From Pseudomonas sp. 102515 (GTDB lineage Bacteria > Pseudomonadota > Gammaproteobacteria > Pseudomonadales > Pseudomonadaceae): a stretch of 64,000 nucleotides of DNA. The first letter of the stretch is position 1. Each line of letters opens with the position of its first letter. The notes under the pieces were generated by a model. That model had not been told where the DNA came from. It saw only the letters and a list, made by a program, of their open reading frames with translations, and made no database searches. The stretch is from positions 682,001-746,000 of the forward strand of contig NZ_JAVHTY010000001.1 in assembly GCF_031085165.1 (NCBI RefSeq), read 5' to 3'. Positions 16,496 through 26,236 of the stretch are shown here, piece by piece. The position numbers and the translations under genes are program-made.

Positions 16496-18457
16496 ATGCT
16501 CAGGAATGCCCCCTTAAGTACCAAGCTCCTGCTGATCCTGCTCCTGCCGCTGGCGGGCTTCCTGGTGATCTCCACGCTTTACACCGCCGACCGCTACGAG
16601 ACCTTCAAGGACATGGAGCATACGGTGACCGCCAGCGCCGCCGCCCAGCGCATCAGCACCGTGGTCACCAGCCTGCAGCGCGAACGCGGCGCCAGCGGCG
16701 TCTTCCTGGGCAGCGGCGGCAAGTCGATGCAGGACAAGCTCAAGACCTTCCGCCAGGACAGTGACAAGGCCCATGGCGACCTCAAGGCCCTGGCCAGGGG
16801 TAACGAGGCCAACATCCAGGCCCTGCTGCGCGCCCTGGACGGTCTGCCGGAGCTGCGCACCCAGGTCGACGGCCTGGCGCTCAACAGCACCCAGTCCGGT
16901 GCGGCCTACACCGACCTGATCAAGACGCTGATCGGCTACACCCATTCGCTGGAAGCCGGGGTCGACGATCCGGCCATCCTGCGCGCCCTGGGCGCCCTCA
17001 ATCTGTTCGTCGAGATGAAGGAGCGCGCCGGCCGCGAGCGCGTCCTGCTGGGACTGGCCTTCAACCAGAATCGCTTCGACGCTGGCCTACTGTCGCGCTT
17101 CGCCCGCAACCTGGGTGAATTCTCCGCCTATGCCGACGCCTTCCAGCGCAAGGCCACGCCCGACTTCATCCGCCAGCTCGACGACACCTTCAAGCAACCC
17201 AGCGCCCAGGAAGTCAGCCGCCTCCAGCAACTGGCCTTCACCGTCCCCCTCGGCGACGCCCTGGGCGTCAAGCCGGAGGACTGGTTCAACCTGGCCACCC
17301 AGCGCATCGACCTGATGGGCAAGGTCGAGGCGGATCTCGGCGCCAGCGTCGGCGCCCAGGCCGAGCAGGCCCGCGCCAAGGCCAGTCGCGACCTCTGGAT
17401 CACCCTCGGCCTGGTGCTGCTGGTGCTGGTAGCCGTCTCGGCCCTGGCCTGGGTGATCATCCGCAACATCAAGCAGGCGGTGGAGCAGGTCAACGCGACC
17501 CTCACTCGCCTCGCCACCCGCGACCTCACCGCCCGCTGCACCTATCAGGGCAAGGACGAGTTCGGCACCATCACCGGCAACCTCAACCTGATGAGCCAGG
17601 AGCTGGGCCAGGTGATCCAGGAGATCGGCGCGGCCACCGTGCAGGTCGCCACCGCCGCCGAAGAGGCCTCGGCCGTCGCCATCGAGACCAGCCAGAACGT
17701 CGCCCAGCAGCGCCTGGGCACCGATCAGGTGGCCACCGCCATCGCCGAGATGAGCGCCACGGTCAAGGACGTCGCCCGCAGCACCACCGAAGCCGCCGAA
17801 GGCTCGCGGCAGGTCGAGGGCAACACCAGCCAGGGTCGCCGCGAATTGCAGGCCACCATCGGCCTGGTCCAGGGGCTGTCGGTGCAGGCCGAACGGACCT
17901 CGGAAATCATCGCCGAACTCAAGCACGAGAGCGACGCCATCTCCTCGGTGCTGGACGTGATCCGTGGCATCGCCGAGCAGACCAACCTGCTGGCCCTCAA
18001 CGCCGCCATCGAAGCCGCCCGCGCCGGTGAGGCCGGTCGCGGCTTCGCCGTGGTCGCCGACGAGGTGCGCTCCCTGGCGCAGAAGACCCAGCAATCCACC
18101 GGCAGCATCCAGCAGATGATCAGCCACCTGCAGAACGGTTCCGACCGCGCCACCCAGGCCATGCAGGAAACCCTCAGCCAGGTGCAAACCGGCGCCAGCA
18201 ACGTGGTCCGCGCCGGCGAGCTGCTGGGCGAGATCGCCGAAGGCGTGACCCTGATCAACGACCGCAACATCCAGGTGGCCTCGGCGGCCGAGCAGCAGAG
18301 CCAGGTCGCCGAAGAGATCAGCCGCAACGTCAACGACATCAATGACCTGGTGATCCAGGTCAGCGCCGGTGCCGAGCAGACCGCCGTCACCAGTCGCGAA
18401 CTGGCTCGGCTCGCCGAACAGCAGCAGGCGCTGGTGGGTCGCTTCCGGGTGGCCTGA
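16496..18457 (+). CDS. Methyl-accepting chemotaxis protein with NIT (nitrate/nitrite-sensing type) domain
   Basis: 653 residues. Helix 1 is at about 11-30 ([16 protein letters not shown]), then a large helical periplasmic domain with [13 protein letters not shown] near residue 58, the hallmark of NIT domains. A second helix at about 303-322 and a HAMP segment follow. The signalling domain has the canonical tip [32 protein letters not shown] at about 493-524. No C-terminal CheR-tethering pentapeptide is present. NIT domains are linked to nitrate/nitrite sensing; placement beside the ANR-controlled bd oxidase suggests a low-oxygen response, which is inference. Confidence 0.9.
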   Translation: MLRNAPLSTKLLLILLLPLAGFLVISTLYTADRYETFKDMEHTVTASAAAQRISTVVTSLQRERGASGVFLGSGGKSMQDKLKTFRQDSDKAHGDLKALARGNEANIQALLRALDGLPELRTQVDGLALNSTQSGAAYTDLIKTLIGYTHSLEAGVDDPAILRALGALNLFVEMKERAGRERVLLGLAFNQNRFDAGLLSRFARNLGEFSAYADAFQRKATPDFIRQLDDTFKQPSAQEVSRLQQLAFTVPLGDALGVKPEDWFNLATQRIDLMGKVEADLGASVGAQAEQARAKASRDLWITLGLVLLVLVAVSALAWVIIRNIKQAVEQVNATLTRLATRDLTARCTYQGKDEFGTITGNLNLMSQELGQVIQEIGAATVQVATAAEEASAVAIETSQNVAQQRLGTDQVATAIAEMSATVKDVARSTTEAAEGSRQVEGNTSQGRRELQATIGLVQGLSVQAERTSEIIAELKHESDAISSVLDVIRGIAEQTNLLALNAAIEAARAGEAGRGFAVVADEVRSLAQKTQQSTGSIQQMISHLQNGSDRATQAMQETLSQVQTGASNVVRAGELLGEIAEGVTLINDRNIQVASAAEQQSQVAEEISRNVNDINDLVIQVSAGAEQTAVTSRELARLAEQQQALVGRFRVA

Positions 18458-18538
18458 TGCTACCAAGGCCGCCAGCAAGCGGCAGGCCGGCGCGCGCTCG
18501 CCAGAAGTCGGCTCGCTGCGTTTGGGCGCTGCCGGACT

Positions 18539-20375
18539 TCAGCGTCGTGGCCGGAAATCCGCCGGATTCAAGGCGAAGCGGCGCAGCTTCACATAGAGCC
18601 CGGCGCGCGAGATCCCGAGCCGGGTGGCGGTTTGACGAAGGTTGCCGCGGGTCTGCTCCAAGGCGGCACGGATCAGGTCCCGCTGACCCGTTTCCAGGGG
18701 GGTAAGGCGCTCGTCGCCTCTGCCTGGGGAAAGGGCGTTGGTGAGCAGCGAAGGTGGCAAGTCCACTGGCTGGATGAGCGGCCCCTGGGCCAGATTGACC
18801 GCCCGCTCGATGACGTTTTCCAACTCCCGTACGTTACCGGGCCAGCTATGGGCCAGCAGCAACGTCAGCGCTTCGTCTGCGATGGCCAGCGGCGGACGTT
18901 CCAGATGACGGCTTAGCGCCTTGAGCATCGTCGCCACCAGCCGCGGAATGTCTTCGCGGCGCTCCCGCAATGGCGGCACCTGCAGGGGGAGCACATTGAG
19001 GCGGTAGAAGACATCCTCACGGAAGCTCCCGCCTGTCACGGCCTGGGTGAGATCCCGATGGGTGGCCGCAATGACTCGGACGTCCACCGCCTGGGCCTTC
19101 TTGGCACCGACCCGGGTCACCTCGCCCTCCTGCAGTACCCGGAGCAGGCTCGCCTGGGCCTCCAGGGGCATGTCGCCGATCTCGTCGAGAAACAGCGTGC
19201 CGCCATCGGCCAGCTCGAACTTTCCCGCCGCACCGCCACGAGCAGCCCCGGTGAAGGCACCCTCGACATGGCCGAACAGCTCGCTCTGCACCAGGTCGCG
19301 GGGAATAGCACCACAGTTCACCGCGACGAAGGGCCCATGCCGCCGGGCGCTGGCGTTGTGGATCGCCTGGGCGAACAGCTCCTTGCCTACCCCACTTTCT
19401 CCCAGTACCAGCACCGTGGCCTCGCTGTGGCTGGCTGGCTGCCTGCGCTACGCGCAACGCGTTCTGCAACGCTGGCGAGCGGACCTGGATATCATTGAAG
19501 CTGTAGCGCGCCCGGGTACCCAGCAGTTGGCGAGTGATCTCGCGGATGCGGCGATTCTCTCGCAGTGACAGCACCCAACCGCCTTGGGCGATGGGCGCGG
19601 CGGAGGCCAGGCACGGCAAATCGCTGCCGTCCGGCAGCCGCAGGGTGAGGTCGCGATCCTGGCGCTCCCAGCGCCGATCCAGCCACAGGTCGAGGTCGGT
19701 GTCCTGGGTGATGAAGCTGGCGAACGGCCGACCGCGCTGTGGATCGTCCAGCTGCAGCAGGCGGCGCGCATAGCCGTTCAGGCTACGGATGTGGCGGTCG
19801 TCGTCGAGCAGGATGACGCCTTCGTTGAGGACCTCCAGCACCCGCTGCTGCTCGTCCAGCAGCGCGGTGAGCGCCAGCTGGCGGGAGACCGCCTCCGCCG
19901 CGGCCTGGACCGTGCCCAGGGTATGGCAGTGGAAGTTGCCCACCGCCGCGGTGAGGGTCAGGGCGCCGAGCAGCCGTCCCTGGGTGTCGCGGACCGGCGC
20001 CGAGGCGCAGTGCATCCGCCGCTCGCGCAGCTCGCGCTTGAAATTCTCTTCTGCCAGGACGAACACCAACCGCTGCTCGCGCAGGGCCAGGCCGGTGCAG
20101 TTGGTGCCCTGCACCGACGCCAACAGCCGACTGCCCAGCGGCGTGAGGTCCAGCCCGCAGGCGGCCAGGGTCACCCCCTCGGCATCCGCCAGGTTGAGGT
20201 GCCCGTCCGGGTTGTAGCGCAACAGCTCGGCCATGATCGGCGCGGCGATGTCCAGCAGCTCGCGCTGCCGCTCAAGCCGCCGGGCCAGATCCTGCGGCTC
20301 GACGAACTCGTAGTGAAATTGCTCGGCGACGATGCCCGCCGCGCGGCTGCGCAGCCAGGACGCCCGGATCACCGG
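18539..20375 (-). pseudogene. Sigma-54-dependent Fis-family activator (AcoR type), frameshifted and N-terminally truncated
   Basis: The protein reads in two frames. From about 20375 to 19430: start of the AcoR-type sensor (RASWLRSR..., GTNCTGL, PAS-like HIRSLNGYARRLLQLDD). From 19414 to 18539: AAA+ domain with Walker A GESGVGKE, the GAFTGA loop that contacts sigma-54, Walker [10 protein letters not shown], then a Fis helix-turn-helix ([23 protein letters not shown]). The frames join if one CAGC unit of a three-unit repeat at 19429-19440 is removed, so a +4 slippage broke the gene. The true N-terminus is also missing: coding sequence of an unrelated gene on the other strand begins there. Non-functional as read. 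Confidence 0.85.
19429..19440. repeat. Tetranucleotide repeat (GGCT)3 at the frameshift
   Basis: Three GGCT units in tandem. On the coding strand of the sigma-54 activator this reads AGCC three times. With two units the frame runs through as [16 protein letters not shown]; with three it shifts. This is direct evidence of slipped-strand expansion. Confidence 0.8.
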
Positions 20376-20378
20376 CGC

Positions 20379-20640
20379 CGCCATGGCGCTGCAACAGGCC
20401 GGAATGGGCAAGGGTCAGGTTCCGGTGGTGGGTGTGGATGGCCTGCCCGACGGTCAGGCGGCCATCAAGCGCGGACTGCTGGCCGCCTCGGTGTTCCAGG
20501 ACCCACGAGGCCAGGCCGTGCAGGCGGTGCGGTCCGCGCTCAAGATGATCCGCAAGGAACCGGTCCAGGCGGATGTCTGGGTGCCGTACGAGTTGATCAC
20601 GCCCAGTAACCTGGCGGATTACACCGCTCGCTTCAAGTAG
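20379..20640 (+). pseudogene. C-terminal fragment of a sugar ABC transporter substrate-binding protein
   Basis: About 87 residues match the end of RbsB-like periplasmic binding proteins: AAMALQQAG, VPVVGVDGLPDGQAAIKRG, ASVFQDPRGQAVQA and LITPSNLADY before the TAG. The signal peptide and first two thirds are missing; upstream sequence is the N-terminal part of the sigma-54 activator on the other strand. It is a deletion relic, not a gene with its own start. The junction is at about 20368-20380. Confidence 0.75.
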
Positions 20641-20834
20641 CGACTGGGATCGTGCCAGCCTGAACGCGGTAGCGTCCCGACATTGTCCGGGGCGCTGCCG
20701 GAAAAGAGCGATCGCCCCTGCAGGAACGCCCCGCGAAGGCTGAAAACCTACTCCCGGGGCAGCTCAGTGCCGCGTCCAGCGGTAGAAGGGCTTCAGGGCC
20801 GGGCCCTTGCTCCGCTGGCGCCGCTCGCCCACCG

Positions 20835-21449
20835 TTAGGGCCAGTCTTTCACCAGCGACCTGAAGTAGAGGGTGAAGATCAGTCGCACGTCCAGGAGCGG
20901 CGCGAAGATGTACTGGTCGCGAAGGATGCCAGCCAGCGTGCCACAAAACAGGCTATGCAGCTGTAGGCTGGCGGTTCTCGGCGTCACCCCGGCTTGCAGG
21001 CGCTGCCGTTGGCCGTCGAAGAGGCGTTCCACGAGCGCTACGAATTCGCGGGTCAAGGCACTCTCCCGCTGTTCGACTTCATGCAGTTCCAGTGTGAACT
21101 CGCAACGGTGCACGAGGATGGTCATGACTCGACGCTCCCGTCCCGGTTGGACGAACTTCTCCATGCACTCGACGCACAGTTCGTACAGCCTCATCAGGCA
21201 GTCGCCTTCCCCATCCGCACTCAACTGCTGGGTGACTTCGTCGAGCGGAATGCGGATGCGATTGAGCATCTCAAGGACCAGCTGCGCCTTGTCCCTGAAG
21301 TGCCAATACACCGCTCCTCGCGTGAACCCGCACTCCCTGGCGATCATTTCGAGGCTGGTGCGCGAAACACCATTGGTGAGAAACAGCACCTCAGCTGCAT
21401 CCAGGATGGTCTGCCGGGTGTGCTCAGCGTCTTCCTTCGTACGGCGCAT
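20835..21449 (-). CDS. TetR family regulator, AcrR/TtgR-like
   Basis: 204 residues. The N-terminal MRRTKEDAEHTRQTILDAAE...GVSRTSLEMIARECGFTRGAVYWHFRDK is the AcrR/TtgR/MexZ type of DNA-binding domain, followed by a helical ligand domain (LNRIRIPLDEVTQ, VHRCEFT). These repressors usually sit divergently from an RND efflux operon and bind drugs. Here no pump gene follows on the plus strand; the nearest efflux operon has its own, different TetR. The region upstream has a TtgR-like operator, so at least autoregulation is likely. Confidence 0.88.
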   Translation of the reverse strand: MRRTKEDAEHTRQTILDAAEVLFLTNGVSRTSLEMIARECGFTRGAVYWHFRDKAQLVLEMLNRIRIPLDEVTQQLSADGEGDCLMRLYELCVECMEKFVQPGRERRVMTILVHRCEFTLELHEVEQRESALTREFVALVERLFDGQRQRLQAGVTPRTASLQLHSLFCGTLAGILRDQYIFAPLLDVRLIFTLYFRSLVKDWP

Positions 21450-21502
21450 GGATATCTCGCTTCAAATGCGTCTGTTTTGCCAGTTTAACGTTTGGCTTGG
21501 CT

Positions 21503-21527
21503 TTTACAAACATTCTTGCATGTATGC
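21503..21527. promoter_or_regulatory. TtgR/AcrR-type operator in a 338-bp gene-free region (21450-21787)
   Basis: TTTACAAACA (21503-21512) followed by CATGTATGC (21519-21527) resembles the TtgR operator recalled from Pseudomonas putida (TTTACAAACAACCATGAATGTA). It starts about 50 bases upstream of the TetR gene. The rest of 21450-21787 holds only the terminator at 21631-21659; I see no start of an efflux gene on the plus strand. Confidence 0.6.
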
Positions 21528-21630
21528 TTCCATAGGTTATCTTCCGGTATTCCCGGACCATGCGTGCTCGTCAGTCCTGGGACCTACCTAGGTGCCAGCT
21601 GCCCAGTTGGATTTTGGACAGCGGCTGAAG

Positions 21631-21659
21631 AAAAACAGGAAGAGAGCCTTTTCTTCCTG
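21631..21659 (-). terminator. Rho-independent terminator of the efflux/fabF operon
   Basis: On the minus strand: CAGGAAGA (21659-21652), 8-base loop, TCTTCCTG (21643-21636), then five T (21635-21631). It lies 129 bases downstream of the FabF-like stop and fits the end of the leftward adaptor-pump-fabF transcript. Confidence 0.75.
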
Positions 21660-21787
21660 GTGGACTCAATCTCTATCTGAAACGACGCAGGGAAACGCCG
21701 CTCCTACCGCTACGCGAGTCCAAAGATCATGTGCACCGCCGCGAGCATGAGCGGCCGGGCCGCGCGTGCCTGCGAGTTCATCAACTA

Positions 21788-23074
21788 TCAGGCCCCCAGC
21801 CAACGCCTGAACAGCGCGCTGGCGTTCACCCCGCCGAAACCGAAGCCATTGGACAGGGCGTAGTCGATCGCCAGCGGTCGAGCCTGCAGGGCGACAAGAT
21901 TCAGGCCTTCGGCAGCCGGATCCGGATGGTGCAGATTCAGCGTCGGCGGCACGACCTGATCACGCAGCGCGAGCACGGTGAAGATCGCCTCTATGCCGCC
22001 TGCGGCGCCCAGCAGGTGTCCCGTGCTGGATTTGGTCGAGCTGATGGCCACCGGAGCGTCATCGCCGAAGACCGCGCGGATGGCGGCCAGCTCCCCCTTG
22101 TCTCCCACCTGGGTGGAGGTGGCGTGGGCATTGATGTGCTGCACCTCGGCAGCGCTGATCCCGGCCTGGCGCAGGGCCTGCTCCATGGCGCGACGAGCAC
22201 CGCTGCCATCTTCCGGGCCGGCGGTGAGATGGTAGGCATCGGCGCTGGTGCCATAACCCACCAACTCGGCCAGGGGCGTGGCGCCGCGTGCCAGGGCGTG
22301 TTCCAACGTCTCGATCACCAGCAGCCCCGCGCCCTCGGCCATGACGAAGCCGTCACGATCCCGGTCGAAGGGCCGCGAAGCCTCCTGCGGACGCTCGTTG
22401 AATCCCGTGGACAGAGCCCGGGCGACGGCGAAGCTGCCCAGGCTGACGCGGTTGATGGCCGCCTCGGCCCCGCCGCAGAGGGCGATGTCAGCCTCGCCAC
22501 TGCGAATCAGCCGGGCGGCGTCGCCGATGGCCTGGACACCCGCGGCGCAGGCGGTGATGGGCGCCCCCAACGGGCCCCGGAAACCATGCTGGATGGAGAC
22601 GTTGCCCGCCGCCATGTTGGCGAGGAAGGACGGTGCGGTGAAGGGCGAGAGCCGGCGTGGGCCGCGCGCATCGGTGGTTCGTACCGCCTCGGCGATGGCA
22701 CCGAAACCGCCGACCCCGGAAGCGATGATGGTCGCCGTCCGCTCCCGTTGCGCCTCGCTGGTCGGCTGCCAGCCGGCCTGATCGAGCGCTTCCTTGGCCG
22801 CCACCAGCGCGAACTCGATGAAGCGATCCATTTTCTTCAGGTCCTTGGCGGCGATGGCCACCAGGGGGTCGTAGCCCGCCTCCGGATCGTCGGCGCGGCT
22901 GGGCACCTGGCCGGCGATGAGACTGCCCACTCCGTCGCTGACCTCGGCCGGCAGCAGGCTCAGGCCGGAGCGACCCGCCAGTAGCCGCGCCCAGACGGCG
23001 TCGGTGCCACAGCCCAGCGGACTGACCGTGCCCAGGCCGGTCACCACGATGCGTGTTCTGTCGTTGCCTTGCAT
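21788..23074 (-). CDS. Beta-ketoacyl-ACP synthase II (FabF-like), last gene of the RND efflux operon
   Basis: 428 residues, thiolase-fold condensing enzyme of fatty-acid elongation. The catalytic triad is present: nucleophile in ITACAAGVQA, first histidine in INAHATSTQVGD, second in KSSTGHLLGAAGG; the gating loop reads NGFGFGGVNAS. Differences from housekeeping FabF are small but sit at the active site (NAHATSTQ for the usual NAHGTSTP, KSSTGH for KSMTGH, NGFGFGGVN for NSFGFGGTN). The start MQGNDRTRIVVTG is after AGAGGTAA, about 60 bases behind the pump. It is not in the usual fab cluster, so it is likely a second copy, perhaps an inhibitor-tolerant one. Confidence 0.88.
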   Translation of the reverse strand: MQGNDRTRIVVTGLGTVSPLGCGTDAVWARLLAGRSGLSLLPAEVSDGVGSLIAGQVPSRADDPEAGYDPLVAIAAKDLKKMDRFIEFALVAAKEALDQAGWQPTSEAQRERTATIIASGVGGFGAIAEAVRTTDARGPRRLSPFTAPSFLANMAAGNVSIQHGFRGPLGAPITACAAGVQAIGDAARLIRSGEADIALCGGAEAAINRVSLGSFAVARALSTGFNERPQEASRPFDRDRDGFVMAEGAGLLVIETLEHALARGATPLAELVGYGTSADAYHLTAGPEDGSGARRAMEQALRQAGISAAEVQHINAHATSTQVGDKGELAAIRAVFGDDAPVAISSTKSSTGHLLGAAGGIEAIFTVLALRDQVVPPTLNLHHPDPAAEGLNLVALQARPLAIDYALSNGFGFGGVNASALFRRWLGA

Positions 23075-23137
23075 TGCCTTACCTCTTTTCTCGATGGGAG
23101 GTGCCCGTCGGCGACCTCGTGTCTTGTCCGCTTCCAA

Positions 23138-26100
23138 TCACGGCGCGATTGCCAGGTCGGAGGACCGGGGATCTCTGCGGGCGGGTGGCTTGATCCTGAA
23201 CCAGATGGCGTACATGGCCGGCAGGAATACGAGGGTGAGCACGGTGCCTGCGAGGGTGCCGCCGATGAGGGTGTAGGCCAGGGTGCCCCAGAACACGGAA
23301 TGGGTAAGCGGGATGAAGGCCAGGATCGCCGCCAGTGCGGTAAGGATCACCGGCCTCGCGCGCTGCACGGTCGCCTCGACCACCGCCTGGAAGGGCGGCA
23401 GGCCGTCCTGCTCGTTCTGGTGGATCTGCCCGATCAGGATCAGGGTGTTGCGCATCAGGATGCCCGACAGCGCGATCAGCCCGACCAGGGCGTTGATGCC
23501 GAAGGGTTGCTGGAAGAGGATCAGCGTAGGCACGACCCCGATCAGCCCCAGCGGGCTGGTCATGAAGACCATGATCATCGCGGCCATGGAGCGCACCTGC
23601 AGGATGATGATGAGCAGCGTCAGGGCGATCATCAGCGGGAAGATCGGCAGCATCGCCGCCATCGCCTTGCCCGACTCCTCGATGGCACCTGCCTGCACGA
23701 TCCGATAGCCCGCCGGCAAGCCCTCGATGATCGGCTGCAGCTGCTCGAGCACGGCGGTGGAAACGTCCGGCGGTTGCAGCTCTTCGGCAATGTCGCCGCG
23801 TACGGTGATGGTCGGCACCCGATCGCGGCGCCGCATGAGGGGCTCCTCCATCTGCACCTCAACGTCGCCGATCTGCGACAGTGGAATGCGCTGGCCCTGG
23901 GCGCCGACCAGAGTGAGATCGCCCAACCGCGCCGGATCGAGGCGAACGTCGCCCGCCGCCCGCGCGACCACCTGGACGGTGCGGATGTCTTCGCGCACCG
24001 CTGTCACCGGAACGCCACTGAGCAGGAATTGCAGCTGCTGCGCCACGCTGCCTGAGCTCAGGCCTATCGCCTGCAGCCGATCCTGCTGCAACCTGAAGCG
24101 CAGCACCGGCATACGGGTGCCCCAATCGCTGTTGACGGTGCGCATCATCGGGCTGGCGCGCATCACCTGCTCCACCTCCCCTGCCACCCGCCGCAGCACC
24201 TGCGGGTCGGGGCCGCTCACGCGAAAGGCGACCGGGAACGGCGAATAGGGTCCGAACACCAGTTGGGTGACGCGCAGCCGTGCCTCCGGCGCGAGTCCGG
24301 CAGCGATGGCCTCGCGCAGGCGCACCTTGAGGGCTTCACGGGCCTCCGGGTCGTCGGTGCGGATGATGATCTTGGCAAAGGAAGGATCCGGCAGTTCCGG
24401 GCTCATGGCGAGAAAGAAGCGCGGCGCCCCCTGCCCGATGTACGAGGTCACGATCCGGGCGTCATCCTGCCGGGCGAGCCAGGCCTCGACCTTGGCGGTC
24501 GCCCGCTCGGTCTCGGTGATCGAGGTGCCATAGGGCATCTGCACCTCCACCATCACCTCGGGCCGATCGGAGATGGGGAAGAACTGCTTCTTGACGACGG
24601 CCATGCCCAGGATGGCGGCCACGAACAGGCCGATCACCAGCAGCGCGACCAGCCACTTGCGCGCGATCACCTGGCCAAGAACGCGACGAAAACGGTTGTA
24701 GCGTGGGGTGTCGTAAAGCGCGGTGTGCCCGCCTTCGATGGTTTTGGTCTCCGGCAGCAGCTTGACGCCCAGGTAGGGCGTGAAGACCACCGCCACGAGC
24801 CAGGAGGCGATCAGCGCGATGCCGACGATCCAGAACATGTTGCTGGTGTATTCACCCGCCGCGGACTGAGCGAAGCCATTGGGCATGAAGCCCACGGCGG
24901 TCACCAGGGTGCCGGCCAGCATGGGCGCGGCGGTGTGGCTCCAGGCATAGGCCGACGCCTTGACGCGGCTATAGCCCTCCTCCATCTTCACCACCATCAT
25001 CTCGATGGCGATGATGGCATCGTCCACCAGCAGCCCCAGGGCCAGGATCAGCGAGCCCAGGGTAATGCGATCGAAATTCTTGCCGGTGGCCGCCATCACC
25101 AGGAACACCGCCGCCAGCGTCAGGGGGACCGCGGCCGCCACGACGATGCCCACCCGCCAGCCCATGCTGACGAAGCACACCGCCATCACCACCAGCAGGG
25201 CGACGAAGAACTTGATCATGAATTCGTCGACCGACGAGGCGATGTTGACCGCCTGATCCGTCACCTTGGTCAGACTCATGCCCAAGGGCATCTCAGCGTT
25301 TATGGTGCCAACTTCGCTTTCAAGTGACTTGCCGAGATCCAGACCATTCCAGCCGTCGCGCATGACGATACCCAGCAGGAGCGCCGGCTCGCCACCGCTG
25401 CGGATGACGAAGGTGGCAGGATCTTCATAGCCACGCTTCACCGTCGCGATGTCCGCCAGTTTGAAGGTGCGGCCGTTGACGATCACCGGGGTGTCGCGAA
25501 TGGCATCGAGTTGATCGAAGGCACCATCCAGGCGGACGAACACCTCGGGGCCGCGGGTTTCGATGGAGCCCGCGGGAGTCAGGACGTTCTGGGCATCGAG
25601 CGCGGCAAAGATGTCTTGCGGCGCCACCCCCAGGGTCGCCAGGCGATCGTGGGAAAACTCCACATAGATGCGCTCGGTCTGCTCACCCAGGATGTTGACC
25701 TTCTTGACCCCTGGCACATGCAGCAGACGCTGGCGCAGCGTTTCCGCCTCGCGCGCCAGCAGCCGTTGCGGCTCGCCCCGGGCCTTCAGCGCGAAGAGCG
25801 CGAAGGTGACGTCGGCGTACTCATCGTTGACCATTGGCCCGATCACCCCGGCGGGCAGGGTCCTGGCTTCGTCACTGAGCTTCTTGCGCGCCTGGTAGAA
25901 CTCCTCGGGTACCTCGGCCGGCGGCGTTTGGTCGAGCAGCGTCAAGGTCGTGAAGGCCAAACCCGGACGGGTATAGGTTTCCGAGCGGTCGTACCAGCGT
26001 AATTCCTGCAGGCGCTTTTCCAGCTTCTCGGCGACCTGATCCTGCATCTCCTGCGCCGTGGCACCCGGCCAGGCGGTGATGATGGTCATGACCTTGACCG

Positions 26101-26236
26101 TGAAGGCCGGATCTTCCGCCCGGCCCAGCTTGAAGAACGACAGTACCCCGCCGACCGAGATCAGCAGGATCAGGAACAGGGTAATGGAGCGCTCGCGGAC
26201 GGCCAGCGCCGACAGATTGAATCGGCTGTCGCTCAC
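23138..26236 (-). CDS. RND efflux transporter permease, TriC-like
   Basis: 1032 residues, the inner-membrane proton-driven pump of a tripartite efflux system. The opening FNLSALAVRERSITLFLILL and FFKLGRAEDPAFTVKVM, and WYDRSETYTRPG, resemble TriC-type pumps of Pseudomonas rather than MexB. Twelve-helix RND architecture with two large periplasmic loops; the proton-relay helix 4 contains LGLLVDDAIIAIEMMVVKMEEG (adjacent Asp pair). Start ATG 26236 overlaps the adaptor's stop (ATGA). Substrates cannot be read from sequence; TriABC is known for triclosan. Confidence 0.92.
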   Translation of the reverse strand: MSDSRFNLSALAVRERSITLFLILLISVGGVLSFFKLGRAEDPAFTVKVMTIITAWPGATAQEMQDQVAEKLEKRLQELRWYDRSETYTRPGLAFTTLTLLDQTPPAEVPEEFYQARKKLSDEARTLPAGVIGPMVNDEYADVTFALFALKARGEPQRLLAREAETLRQRLLHVPGVKKVNILGEQTERIYVEFSHDRLATLGVAPQDIFAALDAQNVLTPAGSIETRGPEVFVRLDGAFDQLDAIRDTPVIVNGRTFKLADIATVKRGYEDPATFVIRSGGEPALLLGIVMRDGWNGLDLGKSLESEVGTINAEMPLGMSLTKVTDQAVNIASSVDEFMIKFFVALLVVMAVCFVSMGWRVGIVVAAAVPLTLAAVFLVMAATGKNFDRITLGSLILALGLLVDDAIIAIEMMVVKMEEGYSRVKASAYAWSHTAAPMLAGTLVTAVGFMPNGFAQSAAGEYTSNMFWIVGIALIASWLVAVVFTPYLGVKLLPETKTIEGGHTALYDTPRYNRFRRVLGQVIARKWLVALLVIGLFVAAILGMAVVKKQFFPISDRPEVMVEVQMPYGTSITETERATAKVEAWLARQDDARIVTSYIGQGAPRFFLAMSPELPDPSFAKIIIRTDDPEAREALKVRLREAIAAGLAPEARLRVTQLVFGPYSPFPVAFRVSGPDPQVLRRVAGEVEQVMRASPMMRTVNSDWGTRMPVLRFRLQQDRLQAIGLSSGSVAQQLQFLLSGVPVTAVREDIRTVQVVARAAGDVRLDPARLGDLTLVGAQGQRIPLSQIGDVEVQMEEPLMRRRDRVPTITVRGDIAEELQPPDVSTAVLEQLQPIIEGLPAGYRIVQAGAIEESGKAMAAMLPIFPLMIALTLLIIILQVRSMAAMIMVFMTSPLGLIGVVPTLILFQQPFGINALVGLIALSGILMRNTLILIGQIHQNEQDGLPPFQAVVEATVQRARPVILTALAAILAFIPLTHSVFWGTLAYTLIGGTLAGTVLTLVFLPAMYAIWFRIKPPARRDPRSSDLAIAP

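Noticed and set aside
21492-21680. 62-codon frame right of the TtgR-like operator, as a possible pump start
   Set aside because: No signal peptide or adaptor features, and it runs through the efflux operon terminator.
21731-22984. 417-codon plus-strand frame
   Set aside because: It lies opposite the FabF-like gene, which has a full catalytic triad.
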